Under the pieces are notes generated by a model. That model had not been told where the DNA came from, made no database searches, and saw only the letters and a program-made list of their open reading frames with translations. A stretch of DNA of 64,000 nt from Kluyvera sp040932435 (lineage in GTDB: Bacteria; Pseudomonadota; Gammaproteobacteria; Enterobacterales; Enterobacteriaceae): the NCBI RefSeq assembly GCF_040932435.1, contig NZ_JBFQGA010000002.1, positions 186,001 to 250,000 of the forward strand, written 5' to 3'. The translations under genes and the position numbers were made by a program. Positions 54,344 through 63,280 of the stretch are shown piece after piece (position 1 is the first letter of the stretch; the number at the start of each line of letters is the position of its first letter).

Positions 54344-54468
54344 CTTATTCCCCCTACGAGACCCCGATACGGCTCATTTAAGCCATTTTTTTATTTTACA
54401 AAAAGCATGACACTGCGATGTCTTGTAAACTGCATTTACAACACTAATGGATGATGAGTGTGTGGAAG

Positions 54469-54491
54469 TTTAATTCGTATCGCAAATTAAA
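54469..54491. promoter_or_regulatory. NagC operator near nagE
   Basis: TTTAATT-CGTATCGCA-AATTAAA: perfect 7-base inverted repeat that matches the known nagE operator of E. coli. NagC bound here represses nagE until GlcNAc-6-P is present. Confidence 0.85.
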
Positions 54492-54502
54492 CACGTGTTT
54501 TT

Positions 54503-54518
54503 TGTGACTATTGTCACC
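54503..54518. promoter_or_regulatory. CRP site between nagE and nagB
   Basis: TGTGA-CTATTG-TCACC matches the CRP consensus with one mismatch. It lies between the two NagC operators, as in E. coli, where CRP activates both operons. Confidence 0.8.
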
Positions 54519-54564
54519 AAATATTGTCAACAGCACTCCCTTTCACTGGCTAACTATGAAAACT

Positions 54565-54588
54565 TATTTTATCATTCGAAAAATCAAA
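54565..54588. promoter_or_regulatory. NagC operator near nagB
   Basis: TATTTTATCATTC followed by GAAAAATCAAA has the AT-rich arms and central pattern of the nagB operator of E. coli. With the site at 54469-54491 it would hold a repression loop. Confidence 0.7.
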
Positions 54589-54684
54589 ACGGATCGCTCC
54601 CTGTCTCTGTAAACAGGTTACTCTTAGAGCATGCATGGAGATGCCTTCCGCCAATTTCTTACATTTTACATTTTGAGGTGAAGA

Positions 54685-55485
54685 ATGAGACTGATTCCTC
54701 TCGTTAACGCTGAGCAAGTCGGCAAATGGGCTGCTCGCCACATCGTTAACCGTATCAATGCATTTAAACCCACTGCCGACCGTCCGTTCGTGCTAGGCCT
54801 GCCAACCGGCGGTACTCCGCTGGCGACCTATAAAGTGTTAGTTGAAATGCATAAAGCGGGCCAGGTTAGTTTCCAGCACGTTGTGACATTCAACATGGAC
54901 GAATATGTTGGCTTGGCGAAAGAACATCCGGAAAGCTATCACAGCTTTATGCACCGTAACTTCTTCGATCATATCGATATTCCAGCAGAAAACATCAACC
55001 TGCTGAACGGCAATGCGCCGGATGTTGACGCAGAGTGTAAGCGCTACGAAGAGAAAATTCGTTCTTACGGCAAAATCCACCTGTTCATGGGCGGCGTAGG
55101 TAACGATGGTCACATCGCCTTTAACGAACCGGCGTCCTCTCTTTCTTCCCGTACCCGTATCAAAACCTTGACGCACGAAACGCGCGTAGCGAACTCCCGT
55201 TTCTTTGACGGCGACGTGGCGCAGGTACCAAAATATGCACTGACCGTAGGCGTCGGCACCCTGCTGGATGCTGAAGAAGTGATGATTCTGGTGCAGGGCG
55301 CAACCAAAGCGCTGGCGCTGCAGCAGGCGGTTGAAGGTAACGTCAACCATATGTGGACCATTACCTGTCTGCAGCTGCATCCTAAATCACTGATCGTCTG
55401 CGATGAACCTTCCACCATGGAGTTGAAGGTGAAGACCCTGAAATATTTCAACGAGCTCGAAGCCGAGAATATCAAAGGTCTGTAA
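54685..55485 (+). CDS. nagB: Glucosamine-6-phosphate deaminase NagB
   Basis: 266-residue enzyme that converts GlcN-6-P to fructose-6-P and ammonia, the last step of amino sugar breakdown. Same length as E. coli. The active-site Asp72 region is FNMDEYVGL, His143 is in GGVGNDGHIAFNEP with Glu148, and the substrate phosphate loop is LPTGGTPL. Preceded by GAGGTG. Confidence 0.97.
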   Translation: MRLIPLVNAEQVGKWAARHIVNRINAFKPTADRPFVLGLPTGGTPLATYKVLVEMHKAGQVSFQHVVTFNMDEYVGLAKEHPESYHSFMHRNFFDHIDIPAENINLLNGNAPDVDAECKRYEEKIRSYGKIHLFMGGVGNDGHIAFNEPASSLSSRTRIKTLTHETRVANSRFFDGDVAQVPKYALTVGVGTLLDAEEVMILVQGATKALALQQAVEGNVNHMWTITCLQLHPKSLIVCDEPSTMELKVKTLKYFNELEAENIKGL

Positions 55486-55542
55486 TGTCTTACCGTCCCG
55501 TGGCTCGCTGCGGGACAAAATTTTTGAATACCGGGGGTCGTA

Positions 55543-56691
55543 ATGTATGCATTAACCCACGGCCGGATTTATACCGGCCACGAAATTCTGGATGACCATG
55601 CGATTATCGTCGCCAATGGCCTTATTGAAAGTATTTGCCCACTGGCTGATGTACCAGCGAACGTCGAACAGCGTTCCGTTAATGGCGCCATACTCGCCCC
55701 TGGCTTTATCGACGTTCAGCTTAACGGCTGCGGCGGCGTCCAGTTCAACGATACCGCTGAAGCGGTCACCGTTGAAACGCTGGAAATCATGCAGAAAGCC
55801 AACGAGAAATCAGGTTGCACTAACTTCCTGCCGACGCTAATCACCACCAGCGATGACCTGATGAAACAGGGCATTCGCGTGATGCGTGAGTATCTGGCAA
55901 AGCACCCTAATCAGGCGCTGGGTCTGCACCTTGAAGGCCCATGGCTGAACACTGTGAAAAAAGGGACGCACAACCCAGGTTTCGTGCGTAAACCTGACGC
56001 TGCGCTAGTGCAGTTCCTCTGCGATAACGCGGACGTTATCACCAAAGTCACCCTCGCCCCTGAAATGGTTGCACCTGAGGTCATTACTCAGTTGGTCAAT
56101 GCCGGGATTGTGGTTTCTGCCGGTCACTCCAACGCGACGGCGGAAGAAGCGCGCGTTGGTTTCCGCGCGGGGATATCCTTCGCGACGCACCTGTTTAATG
56201 CCATGCCGTATATGTCCGGTCGTGAGCCAGGTCTGACCGGCGCGATTCTCGATGCGAACGAAATTTACTGCGGCATCATCGCCGACGGTCTGCACGTTGA
56301 CTACATCAATATCCGTAACGCCAAGCGTTTGAAAGGCGATAAGCTGTGCCTGGTGACCGACGCCACCGCACCGGCAGGTGCCAATATTGAGCAGTTCATT
56401 TTTGCCGGTAAAACAATATACTACCGCAATGGACTGTGTGTTGACGAAAACGGGACCTTGAGCGGTTCGTCCCTGACCATGATTGAAGGGGTACGTAACC
56501 TGGTCAATCACGCGAATATCGCGCTGGACGAAGTGCTGCGCATGGCGACCCTCTACCCAGCTCGCGCTATTGGCGTCGATAAACAGCTGGGCAGCATCGC
56601 CGCCGGCAAAGTGGCGAACCTAACCGCGTTCACGCACGATTTTAAAATCATCAAGACCATCGTTAATGGCAACGAGGTCGTTACTAAGTAA
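55543..56691 (+). CDS. nagA: N-acetylglucosamine-6-phosphate deacetylase NagA
   Basis: 382-residue amidohydrolase that removes acetate from GlcNAc-6-P, the inducer of NagC. Metal ligands lie in LHLEGPWL, SAGHSNATAEEA and THLFNAMPYM; the catalytic Asp is in LVTDATAPAG. Same length as E. coli. 57 bases after nagB. Confidence 0.97.
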   Translation: MYALTHGRIYTGHEILDDHAIIVANGLIESICPLADVPANVEQRSVNGAILAPGFIDVQLNGCGGVQFNDTAEAVTVETLEIMQKANEKSGCTNFLPTLITTSDDLMKQGIRVMREYLAKHPNQALGLHLEGPWLNTVKKGTHNPGFVRKPDAALVQFLCDNADVITKVTLAPEMVAPEVITQLVNAGIVVSAGHSNATAEEARVGFRAGISFATHLFNAMPYMSGREPGLTGAILDANEIYCGIIADGLHVDYINIRNAKRLKGDKLCLVTDATAPAGANIEQFIFAGKTIYYRNGLCVDENGTLSGSSLTMIEGVRNLVNHANIALDEVLRMATLYPARAIGVDKQLGSIAAGKVANLTAFTHDFKIIKTIVNGNEVVTK

Positions 56692-56699
56692 GAGAAAGT

Positions 56700-57926
56700 A
56701 TGACATCAGGCGGACAAGCTCAAATTGGTAATGTTGACCTCGTAAAACAGTTAAACAGTGCGGCCGTTTACCGCCTGATTGACCAGCATGGGCCAATCTC
56801 GCGTATTCAGATTGCCGAACAAAGCCAGCTTGCTCCCGCCAGCGTGACCAAAATCACGCGTCAGCTTATTGAGCGCGGACTGATCAAAGAAGTCGATCAA
56901 CAGGCCTCCACCGGGGGCCGCCGCGCCATATCTATCATCACTGAAACCCGCAATTTCCACGCTATCAGTGTTCGCCTTGGTCGCCACGACACCACCCTCA
57001 CTCTGTACGATTTGAGCAGCAAAGCGGTGGCTGAAGAGCATTATCCGCTGCCTGAACGTACGCAGGAGACGCTGGAGCATGCACTGCTCAATACTATTGC
57101 CACGTTTATTGAATCGTGCCAGCGTAAAATCCGCGAGCTGATTGCCATCTCCGTGATCCTGCCGGGCCTCGTTGACCCAGAAAGCGGCGTTATCCGCTAT
57201 ATGCCGCATATCCCGGTCGAAAACTGGCGTCTGGTCGAAGCGCTGGAAAAAAGATTTAAAGTGACCTGCTTTGTCGGTCATGACATCCGAAGTCTGGCAC
57301 TCGCGGAGCACTACTTCGGTGCAAGTCATGACTGCGAAGACTCCATTTTAGTGCGCGTTCACCGTGGCACGGGGGCGGGGATCATCTCCAACGGGCGAAT
57401 CTTTATCGGTCGTAATGGTAACGTCGGTGAAATTGGCCATATCCAGGTCGACCCGCTCGGCGAGCGCTGCCACTGCGGTAATTTTGGCTGTTTGGAAACC
57501 GTCGCCGCCAACGCGGCTATCGAGCAACGCGTCCGTCACCTGCTAGAACAGGGCTATCATAGCCGTCTAACGTTGGATGACTGCCATATCAAAACTATTT
57601 GCAAAGCCGCCAATAAAGGCGATCCGCTGGCAACAGAAGTGATTGAGCATGTGGGCCGTCATTTGGGAAAAACCATCGCCATCGCCATTAACCTGTTCAA
57701 CCCGCAAAAAGTGGTGATTGCCGGCGAAATTATTGAGGCCGATCGCGTGCTGCTCCCCGCTATTGAGGGCTGCATTAATACCCAGGCGCTGAAGGCATTC
57801 CGTAAGAATTTGCCGGTGGTTCGATCCACTTTAGACCATCGTTCGGCCATTGGTGCATTTGCGTTGGTCAAACGGGCGATGCTAAACGGTTCGCTATTGC
57901 AGCACCTGCTGGAAGGCCATCCGTAA
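56700..57926 (+). CDS. nagC: Amino-sugar repressor NagC (ROK family)
   Basis: 408-residue repressor/activator of nag, glmUS and chiPQ. N-terminal helix-turn-helix (ISRIQIAEQSQLAPASVTKIT, about 34-54) and a ROK sugar-kinase-like domain with the zinc motif CHCGNFGCLE. It senses GlcNAc-6-P. E. coli NagC has 406 residues. Eight bases after nagA. Confidence 0.96.
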   Translation: MTSGGQAQIGNVDLVKQLNSAAVYRLIDQHGPISRIQIAEQSQLAPASVTKITRQLIERGLIKEVDQQASTGGRRAISIITETRNFHAISVRLGRHDTTLTLYDLSSKAVAEEHYPLPERTQETLEHALLNTIATFIESCQRKIRELIAISVILPGLVDPESGVIRYMPHIPVENWRLVEALEKRFKVTCFVGHDIRSLALAEHYFGASHDCEDSILVRVHRGTGAGIISNGRIFIGRNGNVGEIGHIQVDPLGERCHCGNFGCLETVAANAAIEQRVRHLLEQGYHSRLTLDDCHIKTICKAANKGDPLATEVIEHVGRHLGKTIAIAINLFNPQKVVIAGEIIEADRVLLPAIEGCINTQALKAFRKNLPVVRSTLDHRSAIGAFALVKRAMLNGSLLQHLLEGHP

Positions 57927-57987
57927 GACGTAATATCGCCGATAACGTGTATAATTACGCCTCTTTGAAACAAACGCTAGGTAGTCC

Positions 57988-58740
57988 ATGACCATTCAGA
58001 ATGTAATCTGTGATATTGACGGCGTGCTGATGCACGACAACGTTGCGGTGCCAGGTGCGGCAGAATTCGTCGCGCGCGTGCTAGACAAGGGTATGCCGTT
58101 TCTCTGTCTGACCAACTACCCTTCACAGACGGGTCAGGATTTGGCGAACCGCTTCGCCACCGCAGGTATCGATGTTCCAGACAGCGTGTTTTACACCTCC
58201 GCCATGGCAACCGCTGATTTCCTGCGTCGTCAGGAAGGTAAAAAAGCGTATGTGGTTGGTGAAGGTGCGCTGATCCACGAGCTGTACAAAGCCGGCTTTA
58301 CCATCACCGACGTCAACCCTGACTTTGTAATTGTGGGTGAAACCCGCTCCTTTAACTGGGACATGATGCATAAGGCGGCATTCTTCGTAGCCAATGGCGC
58401 CCGTTTTATTGCCACCAACCCAGACACGCACGGGCGCGGATACTATCCGGCTTGTGGCGCGCTTTGCGCTGGCATCGAAAAAATCTCTGGCCGTAAGCCG
58501 TTTGTCGTGGGCAAGCCAAGCCCGTGGATTATTCGCGCCGCGCTCAATAAGATGCAGGCACACTCAGAGCAAACGGTTATCGTCGGCGATAATCTTCGCA
58601 CCGATATTCTGGCTGGGTTCCAGGCCGGGCTAGAAACAATTCTGGTCCTCTCTGGCGTGTCCACCGTAGATGACATCGATAATATGCCATTCAGACCCTC
58701 GTGGATTTATCCTTCGGTCGCCGAAATCGACATTATCTAA
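57988..58740 (+). CDS. nagD: Nucleotide phosphatase NagD (UmpH)
   Basis: 250-residue HAD phosphatase (class IIA), active mainly on UMP and other nucleoside monophosphates in E. coli. The nucleophile Asp is in CDIDGVLMHDN, the Thr motif in LCLTNYPSQT, and the acidic motif in VGDNLRTDI. Same length as E. coli. Last gene of nagBACD, followed by a terminator. Confidence 0.96.
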   Translation: MTIQNVICDIDGVLMHDNVAVPGAAEFVARVLDKGMPFLCLTNYPSQTGQDLANRFATAGIDVPDSVFYTSAMATADFLRRQEGKKAYVVGEGALIHELYKAGFTITDVNPDFVIVGETRSFNWDMMHKAAFFVANGARFIATNPDTHGRGYYPACGALCAGIEKISGRKPFVVGKPSPWIIRAALNKMQAHSEQTVIVGDNLRTDILAGFQAGLETILVLSGVSTVDDIDNMPFRPSWIYPSVAEIDII

Positions 58741-58744
58741 GCGA

Positions 58745-58770
58745 AACCACGTCCTCGGACGTGGTTTTTT
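58745..58770 (+). terminator. Terminator of the nagBACD operon
   Basis: AACCACGTCC-TCG-GACGTGGTTTTTT, immediately after the nagD stop. Confidence 0.9.
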
Positions 58771-59010
58771 AGTTTTGGCCCCTTAAAAAAATCACATCAT
58801 CTAATAAAAAACGACGATTACTGAATAATCGTCAAAAACATCGCCTATACAATCACCATTTTTCAACATTCGATAACTCCTGTTGCACTTTTTATCTCTA
58901 CGCGGCTAAAACGCTTGCGCCCACTCCCTCTTTGCGGCATTTTTTATCTCAACGACGGCGAATGCCGCACCATTAAAACGCACAACACCACAGGGTTAAC
59001 GGAGAAGTCT

Positions 59011-60675
59011 ATGTGTTCTATTTTCGGCGTACTGGATATTAAAACTGACGCGGGCGAGCTGCGTAAAAAGGCGCTTGAGCTCTCCCGCCTGATGCGTCAC
59101 CGTGGCCCGGACTGGTCCGGTATCTACGCCTGCGACAAAGCCATTCTGGCGCATGAACGCCTGTCGATTGTTGACGTCAACGCCGGCGCTCAACCGCTAT
59201 ACAACGAAAAGAAAACGCACGCCTTGGCGGTCAACGGTGAAATCTACAACCACCAAGCGCTGCGCGCAGAATATGCTGACCGCTATCAGTTCCAGACCGG
59301 TTCTGACTGTGAGGTTATCCTCGCGCTGTACCAGGAAAAAGGCCCGGACTTCCTAGATGAACTGGAAGGCATGTTCGCCTTCGTCCTGTACGACAGCGAA
59401 AAAGATGCCTACCTGATTGGGCGCGATCATATCGGTATTATCCCGCTGTATATGGGCCACGACGAGTTCGGTAACTTCTATGTCGCCTCTGAAATGAAGG
59501 CGCTAACCCCGGTTTGTCGCAGCATTCAGGAATTCCCTGCAGGCAGCTACCTGTGGAGCAAAGACGGCGAAATTCGTCAGTACTACCAGCGCGATTGGTT
59601 CGACTACGACGCGGTGAAAGACAACGTCACCGACAAAAATGAACTGCGTCAGGCGCTGGAAGATTCGGTAAAAAGCCATCTGATGTCCGACGTGCCTTAC
59701 GGCGTGCTGCTGTCCGGCGGTTTGGACTCTTCCGTTATCTCTGCGATTACCAAAAAATTCGCGGCACGCCGCGTGGAAGATCAGGAACGCTCAGAAGCTT
59801 GGTGGCCGCAGCTGCATTCCTTCGCCGTCGGTCTGGAAGGTTCGCCGGACCTGAAAGCCGCGCAGGAAGTCGCTAACCACCTTGGCACCGTGCACCATGA
59901 AATTCATTTCACCGTGCAGGAAGGGCTGGATGCGATTCGCGATGTGATTTACCACATCGAAACCTATGATGTGACCACCATCCGCGCTTCAACGCCGATG
60001 TACCTGATGTCGCGTAAAATCAAAGCTATGGGCATCAAAATGGTACTATCCGGCGAAGGTTCTGATGAAGTGTTTGGCGGCTACCTGTACTTCCATAAGG
60101 CGCCAAACGCCAAAGAATTGCATGAAGAGACCGTGCGTAAGCTGCAGGCGCTGCACATGTACGACTGTGCCCGTGCTAACAAAGCAATGTCCGCATGGGG
60201 CGTGGAAGCACGCGTGCCGTTCTTGGATAAAAAATTCCTCGACGTGGCGATGCGCATTAACCCGCAGGACAAAATGTGCGGCAACGGCAAAATGGAAAAA
60301 CACGTGCTGCGTGAGTGCTTCGAGTCTTATCTGCCAGCAAGCGTAGCGTGGCGCCAGAAGGAGCAATTCTCCGACGGCGTGGGCTACAGCTGGATTGATA
60401 CGCTGAAAGAAGTGGCGGCCAAACAGGTCACCGAGCAGCAATTGGAAACCGCGCACTTCCGTTTCCCGTACAACACGCCAACGTCTAAAGAAGGCTATCT
60501 GTACCGCGAAATCTTTGAAGAGCTGTTCCCAGTGCCAAGCGCTGCGGAATGCGTGCCGGGTGGTCCGTCCGTGGCTTGTTCTTCAGCGAAAGCGATTGAG
60601 TGGGACGAAGCGTTCAAAACGATGGATGACCCGTCAGGTCGTGCGGTCGGTGTGCACCAGTCGGCTTATAAATAA
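59011..60675 (+). CDS. asnB: Asparagine synthetase B (glutamine-hydrolysing) AsnB
   Basis: 554-residue enzyme that makes asparagine from aspartate, glutamine and ATP. The nucleophile Cys follows the initiator Met (MCSIFGVLDI); the N-terminal glutaminase domain runs to about 200, and the synthetase domain has the PP-loop LLSGGLDSSVISA. The start at 59011 is the only one that exposes the catalytic cysteine; the upstream extension from 58915 is rejected. Same length as E. coli AsnB. Confidence 0.97.
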   Translation: MCSIFGVLDIKTDAGELRKKALELSRLMRHRGPDWSGIYACDKAILAHERLSIVDVNAGAQPLYNEKKTHALAVNGEIYNHQALRAEYADRYQFQTGSDCEVILALYQEKGPDFLDELEGMFAFVLYDSEKDAYLIGRDHIGIIPLYMGHDEFGNFYVASEMKALTPVCRSIQEFPAGSYLWSKDGEIRQYYQRDWFDYDAVKDNVTDKNELRQALEDSVKSHLMSDVPYGVLLSGGLDSSVISAITKKFAARRVEDQERSEAWWPQLHSFAVGLEGSPDLKAAQEVANHLGTVHHEIHFTVQEGLDAIRDVIYHIETYDVTTIRASTPMYLMSRKIKAMGIKMVLSGEGSDEVFGGYLYFHKAPNAKELHEETVRKLQALHMYDCARANKAMSAWGVEARVPFLDKKFLDVAMRINPQDKMCGNGKMEKHVLRECFESYLPASVAWRQKEQFSDGVGYSWIDTLKEVAAKQVTEQQLETAHFRFPYNTPTSKEGYLYREIFEELFPVPSAAECVPGGPSVACSSAKAIEWDEAFKTMDDPSGRAVGVHQSAYK

Positions 60676-60694
60676 GCGCGATGGTGAGATAGAG

Positions 60695-60730
60695 AAAAGC
60701 CCCTCGATGGTAACATCGGGGGGCTTTTTG
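60695..60730 (+). terminator. Terminator of asnB
   Basis: AAGCCCCTCGATG-GTAA-CATCGGGGGGCTTTTTG, a long stem with a T run after the asnB stop. Confidence 0.9.
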
Positions 60731-60749
60731 TTTGAGCTTGTGCACTGAT

Positions 60750-60893
60750 TCCCCTCACCCCTGCTCTCTCCCCTGAGGGGCGAGGGAGAAAACACAGTAC
60801 TGAGCAGCTCTCTCCCCTCCAAAGGCGCGAGGGAGAAAAACACCGCGCCGAACGGTCCCCTCTCCCTTTGGGAGAGGGTTAGGGTGAGGGAAA
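60750..60893. repeat. Inverted CCCTCACCC/CTCTCCC-type repeats between asnB and the metal ATPase gene
   Basis: Several copies of the common extragenic enterobacterial repeat CCCTCACCC...CTCTCCC...GGGAG: one at 60750-60790, a partial one at 60810-60836, and an inverted one at 60856-60890 with the stem CCCTCTCCC-TTT-GGGAGAGGG. The last hairpin sits directly after the ATPase stop codon and may end its transcript. Similar in type to box C elements; naming is tentative. Confidence 0.65.
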
Positions 60894-60896
60894 AAC

Positions 60897-62981
60897 CTAC
60901 TCCCCGCGCCCCTTCTTCGCCGCCAGCGATCGCAACAGTACCCCAAGCGTGGTGCCATTATGCAGCATCGCACTGGCACCCGGAGACAGCCAGCCCAGCG
61001 CTGCCGCCAGCATAATGGCGCTGTTGATCCACTCGGTCAGCTTGATGTTGCTATTCACCAGCTTCATCGCTTCCATCGACAGCAGTCGGGCAGTCATGAC
61101 GCCGTGCAGATTATCCTGCAACAGCACCGCATCCGCCGCCTGCTGCGCAAGCTCTGTGCTCTGGTTCATGGCTAAACCAACGTCCGCCTGAGTCAGCACC
61201 GGCGCATCGTTAATACCGTCGCCCACGAACAGAACTTTGTGCCCCGCCGCCTGCAACGCCTGCACCACTTCCACTTTGCTTTCCGGCGTCGCTTCTGCGA
61301 CGTATCTGTCGATCCCCACGCGCTCTGCGAGCTGGCAGGCCTTCTCAGCACGATCACCGGTCAGCAGAACAACTTGACGAATACCGTTCGCTTTCAGTTG
61401 GGCAATGACCTCGGACGCTTCTTCACGCAGATGATCCTGAAGACCGATCATCCCCACCAGTTGGTCATCAAAACCGATGAATAGCAGATGCCGTCCTTTT
61501 GCCTCCAGTTCACCGATCTCCTCTTCGTACGGCGAGAAATCAATATCGTAGTGACAATCAAGGAAGTGGCGGCTGCCAATCACCATTTGATGATCTTCCA
61601 GCGCGCAAAGCAGACCATGAGCAATCACATATTCCACCTCACCGTGTGGGATATGCGGCAGTTCATGGTGCTCTGCGGCTGCTACCACCGCGTGCGCCAG
61701 CGGATGGTTGCTGTGCTCTTCCACCGAAGCGGCAATGGCCAGCAGCCGTTTGGCCTGAACCAATTGGTCGTTGAAGCTGATGACATCCGTAACCTGCATC
61801 TCGTCGTGGGTGAGCGTACCGGTTTTATCAAACACCACGGTGTCGACATCGGCCAGTTTTTCAATCGCCCTGCCGCCTTTGAGCAGCAGCCCGTTTTGCG
61901 CTGCCCGATACATGATTGACTTAAAGGCAATCGGTGTACTGAGTTTTAGCGCGCAGGAATAGTCGACGAGGAATACCGATGCCAGTCGCTCCCAGCTACG
62001 AGTCATGGCAAATACCGCTGCGCCCACGCCAAGGGTAATGGCGACCCGGCGGTCGGCCATTTGTTGCGTCACCTGTTGGGTTTCGCTGCGCTGGGTTAAC
62101 GAATCGCGAATAAAGCGGCGGATATGCGCGGTAGAAGAAGATTCCCCCACCTGCTCGGCGGTAATCGCGACGTTCCCATCCTGGATTTGCGTACCTGCAT
62201 ATACCCAAGATCCCGCCTCACGGCGCACCGGCACGCTTTCTCCGGTCATCGAAGCTTGGTTTACCTGCGCCACGCCGCGCAGCACCGTACCGTCTGCCGG
62301 AATATTATCGCCCGGCCCCAGCAGCATGACGTCACCCGCCACCAGCTCGCTGCTGTTGATCTCAACGCTGTTACCGTCGCGTTCAACCCACACAGGATGC
62401 TCGCGAGGCTGCATCAGATCGGCCAGCAGGGCGTCGGAGTGACGGCTAGTTTCCTGCTCCATATATTCGCCAAGCGTCAGCAGCGACTGAGTCAACATGG
62501 CGGTACGGCTGTCACCGCGCAGCATCGACAGACTCAGTGCAAGTGCATCCAGCACTTCAACCTTGAGCTGACCTTGGCTCAGCGTATGCGCCCCTTCCAC
62601 AATGGTCGGTGCCGTCAGCAACGCCGCAGGCAGTCGCGCCCAGCGAGGCGGCAGTATCTGCGTCAGCGCCAAGCCGGCAAGATTGAGCAGGTTGTCACCG
62701 CCGCAGTACTCGGTTTCAAATTCAATATCGTTCGCCGTTTGCCAATCCAGTGCTTCTACCGCTGCCACAATATCCGTCACCACGGTACGAGCACGATCCC
62801 ACTGAATCACCACGCTGCGCGCAGAAGGACGGATACGTACACCGCTGACGCCGGGGAAGGTCAAGATCTGCTGTTTCAGCCATCCCGCGGCATCGGGATA
62901 ATCCGCCAGCACGGCTATCCGCAGGCGCACACGTCCGGGGATCTGGTGAACGATAACCACACGTTCGCCGACACCACTCAC
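60897..62981 (-). CDS. P1B-type metal ATPase with atypical SCA motif (P1B-6/FezB-like)
   Basis: 694-residue heavy-metal-type P-ATPase. Seen: TGES at 246-249, DKTGT at 385-389, the P1B signature His-Pro in SNHPLAH (426-427), TGD at 541-543 and GDGINDAP at 587-594. So all ATPase motifs are intact. The metal-site helix reads YSCALKLSTP (341-350): one Cys and no Pro, where ordinary P1B pumps have CPC, CPH or SPC. No CxxC metal-binding domain is present; instead the N-terminus has HQIPGRVRLRI (12-22). The C-terminus has MLHNGTTLGVLLRSL. GTG start, overlapping the upstream gene as GTGA. From family knowledge this points to the P1B-6 group, which includes the ferrosome iron importer FezB; that assignment and the metal (iron) are inference. 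Confidence 0.85.
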   Translation of the reverse strand: MSGVGERVVIVHQIPGRVRLRIAVLADYPDAAGWLKQQILTFPGVSGVRIRPSARSVVIQWDRARTVVTDIVAAVEALDWQTANDIEFETEYCGGDNLLNLAGLALTQILPPRWARLPAALLTAPTIVEGAHTLSQGQLKVEVLDALALSLSMLRGDSRTAMLTQSLLTLGEYMEQETSRHSDALLADLMQPREHPVWVERDGNSVEINSSELVAGDVMLLGPGDNIPADGTVLRGVAQVNQASMTGESVPVRREAGSWVYAGTQIQDGNVAITAEQVGESSSTAHIRRFIRDSLTQRSETQQVTQQMADRRVAITLGVGAAVFAMTRSWERLASVFLVDYSCALKLSTPIAFKSIMYRAAQNGLLLKGGRAIEKLADVDTVVFDKTGTLTHDEMQVTDVISFNDQLVQAKRLLAIAASVEEHSNHPLAHAVVAAAEHHELPHIPHGEVEYVIAHGLLCALEDHQMVIGSRHFLDCHYDIDFSPYEEEIGELEAKGRHLLFIGFDDQLVGMIGLQDHLREEASEVIAQLKANGIRQVVLLTGDRAEKACQLAERVGIDRYVAEATPESKVEVVQALQAAGHKVLFVGDGINDAPVLTQADVGLAMNQSTELAQQAADAVLLQDNLHGVMTARLLSMEAMKLVNSNIKLTEWINSAIMLAAALGWLSPGASAMLHNGTTLGVLLRSLAAKKGRGE

Positions 62982-63280
62982 GCGATATCATCCTTATTCT
63001 GGCTGCGGTAGTAATCGACTTCGGCCTGCAGATCGGCCACACGCTCCTTCAGCTCTTCCATTTCACCGCGCACGGTGCCCCACGCTTTGGTTGCGGTGTT
63101 GCTGATCCCCTGCTGTACATTGTGGTTGCTGAGCAAATAGGCGATCGCAGCTCCGGCAACCAGACCGGTGATCAGATGATTACGACCGTTGGCTGCCGCA
63201 GGCGCTTGAACCGGCATCGCAGCCGGATTCGGCTGCCACATGCCGGTATAGGGGTTGTATAGGTACTCAGGCTGATTCAT
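62978..63280 (-). CDS. Glycine-zipper membrane protein with C-terminal coiled coil (YtxH-like)
   Basis: 100-residue protein of unknown function. Order: a Pro/Ala/Asn-rich N-terminus with aromatic NPYTGMWQPNP (1-33), one short hydrophobic Gly/Ala-zipper segment LITGLVAGAAIAYLLSN (36-52), and a charged helix with heptads (GEMEELKERVADLQAEVDYYR, about 72-92). The segment GAAIAYLLSNHNVQQG is closely similar to GAAVTLLLTNDSVRGM of the gene at 63562, so the two may be paralogues. It has a GAGGAAAG ribosome site, overlaps the MamC-like gene by 14 bases and the ATPase start by 4. Confidence 0.85.
   Translation of the reverse strand: MNQPEYLYNPYTGMWQPNPAAMPVQAPAAANGRNHLITGLVAGAAIAYLLSNHNVQQGISNTATKAWGTVRGEMEELKERVADLQAEVDYYRSQNKDDIA

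Larger units (their letters stand above)
54344..54684. promoter_or_regulatory. nagE-nagB divergent control region
   Basis: 341 bases with both promoters, two NagC operators and a CRP site (listed separately). The operators are spaced about 97 bases apart centre to centre, suited to the DNA looping by NagC known from E. coli. Confidence 0.85.
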
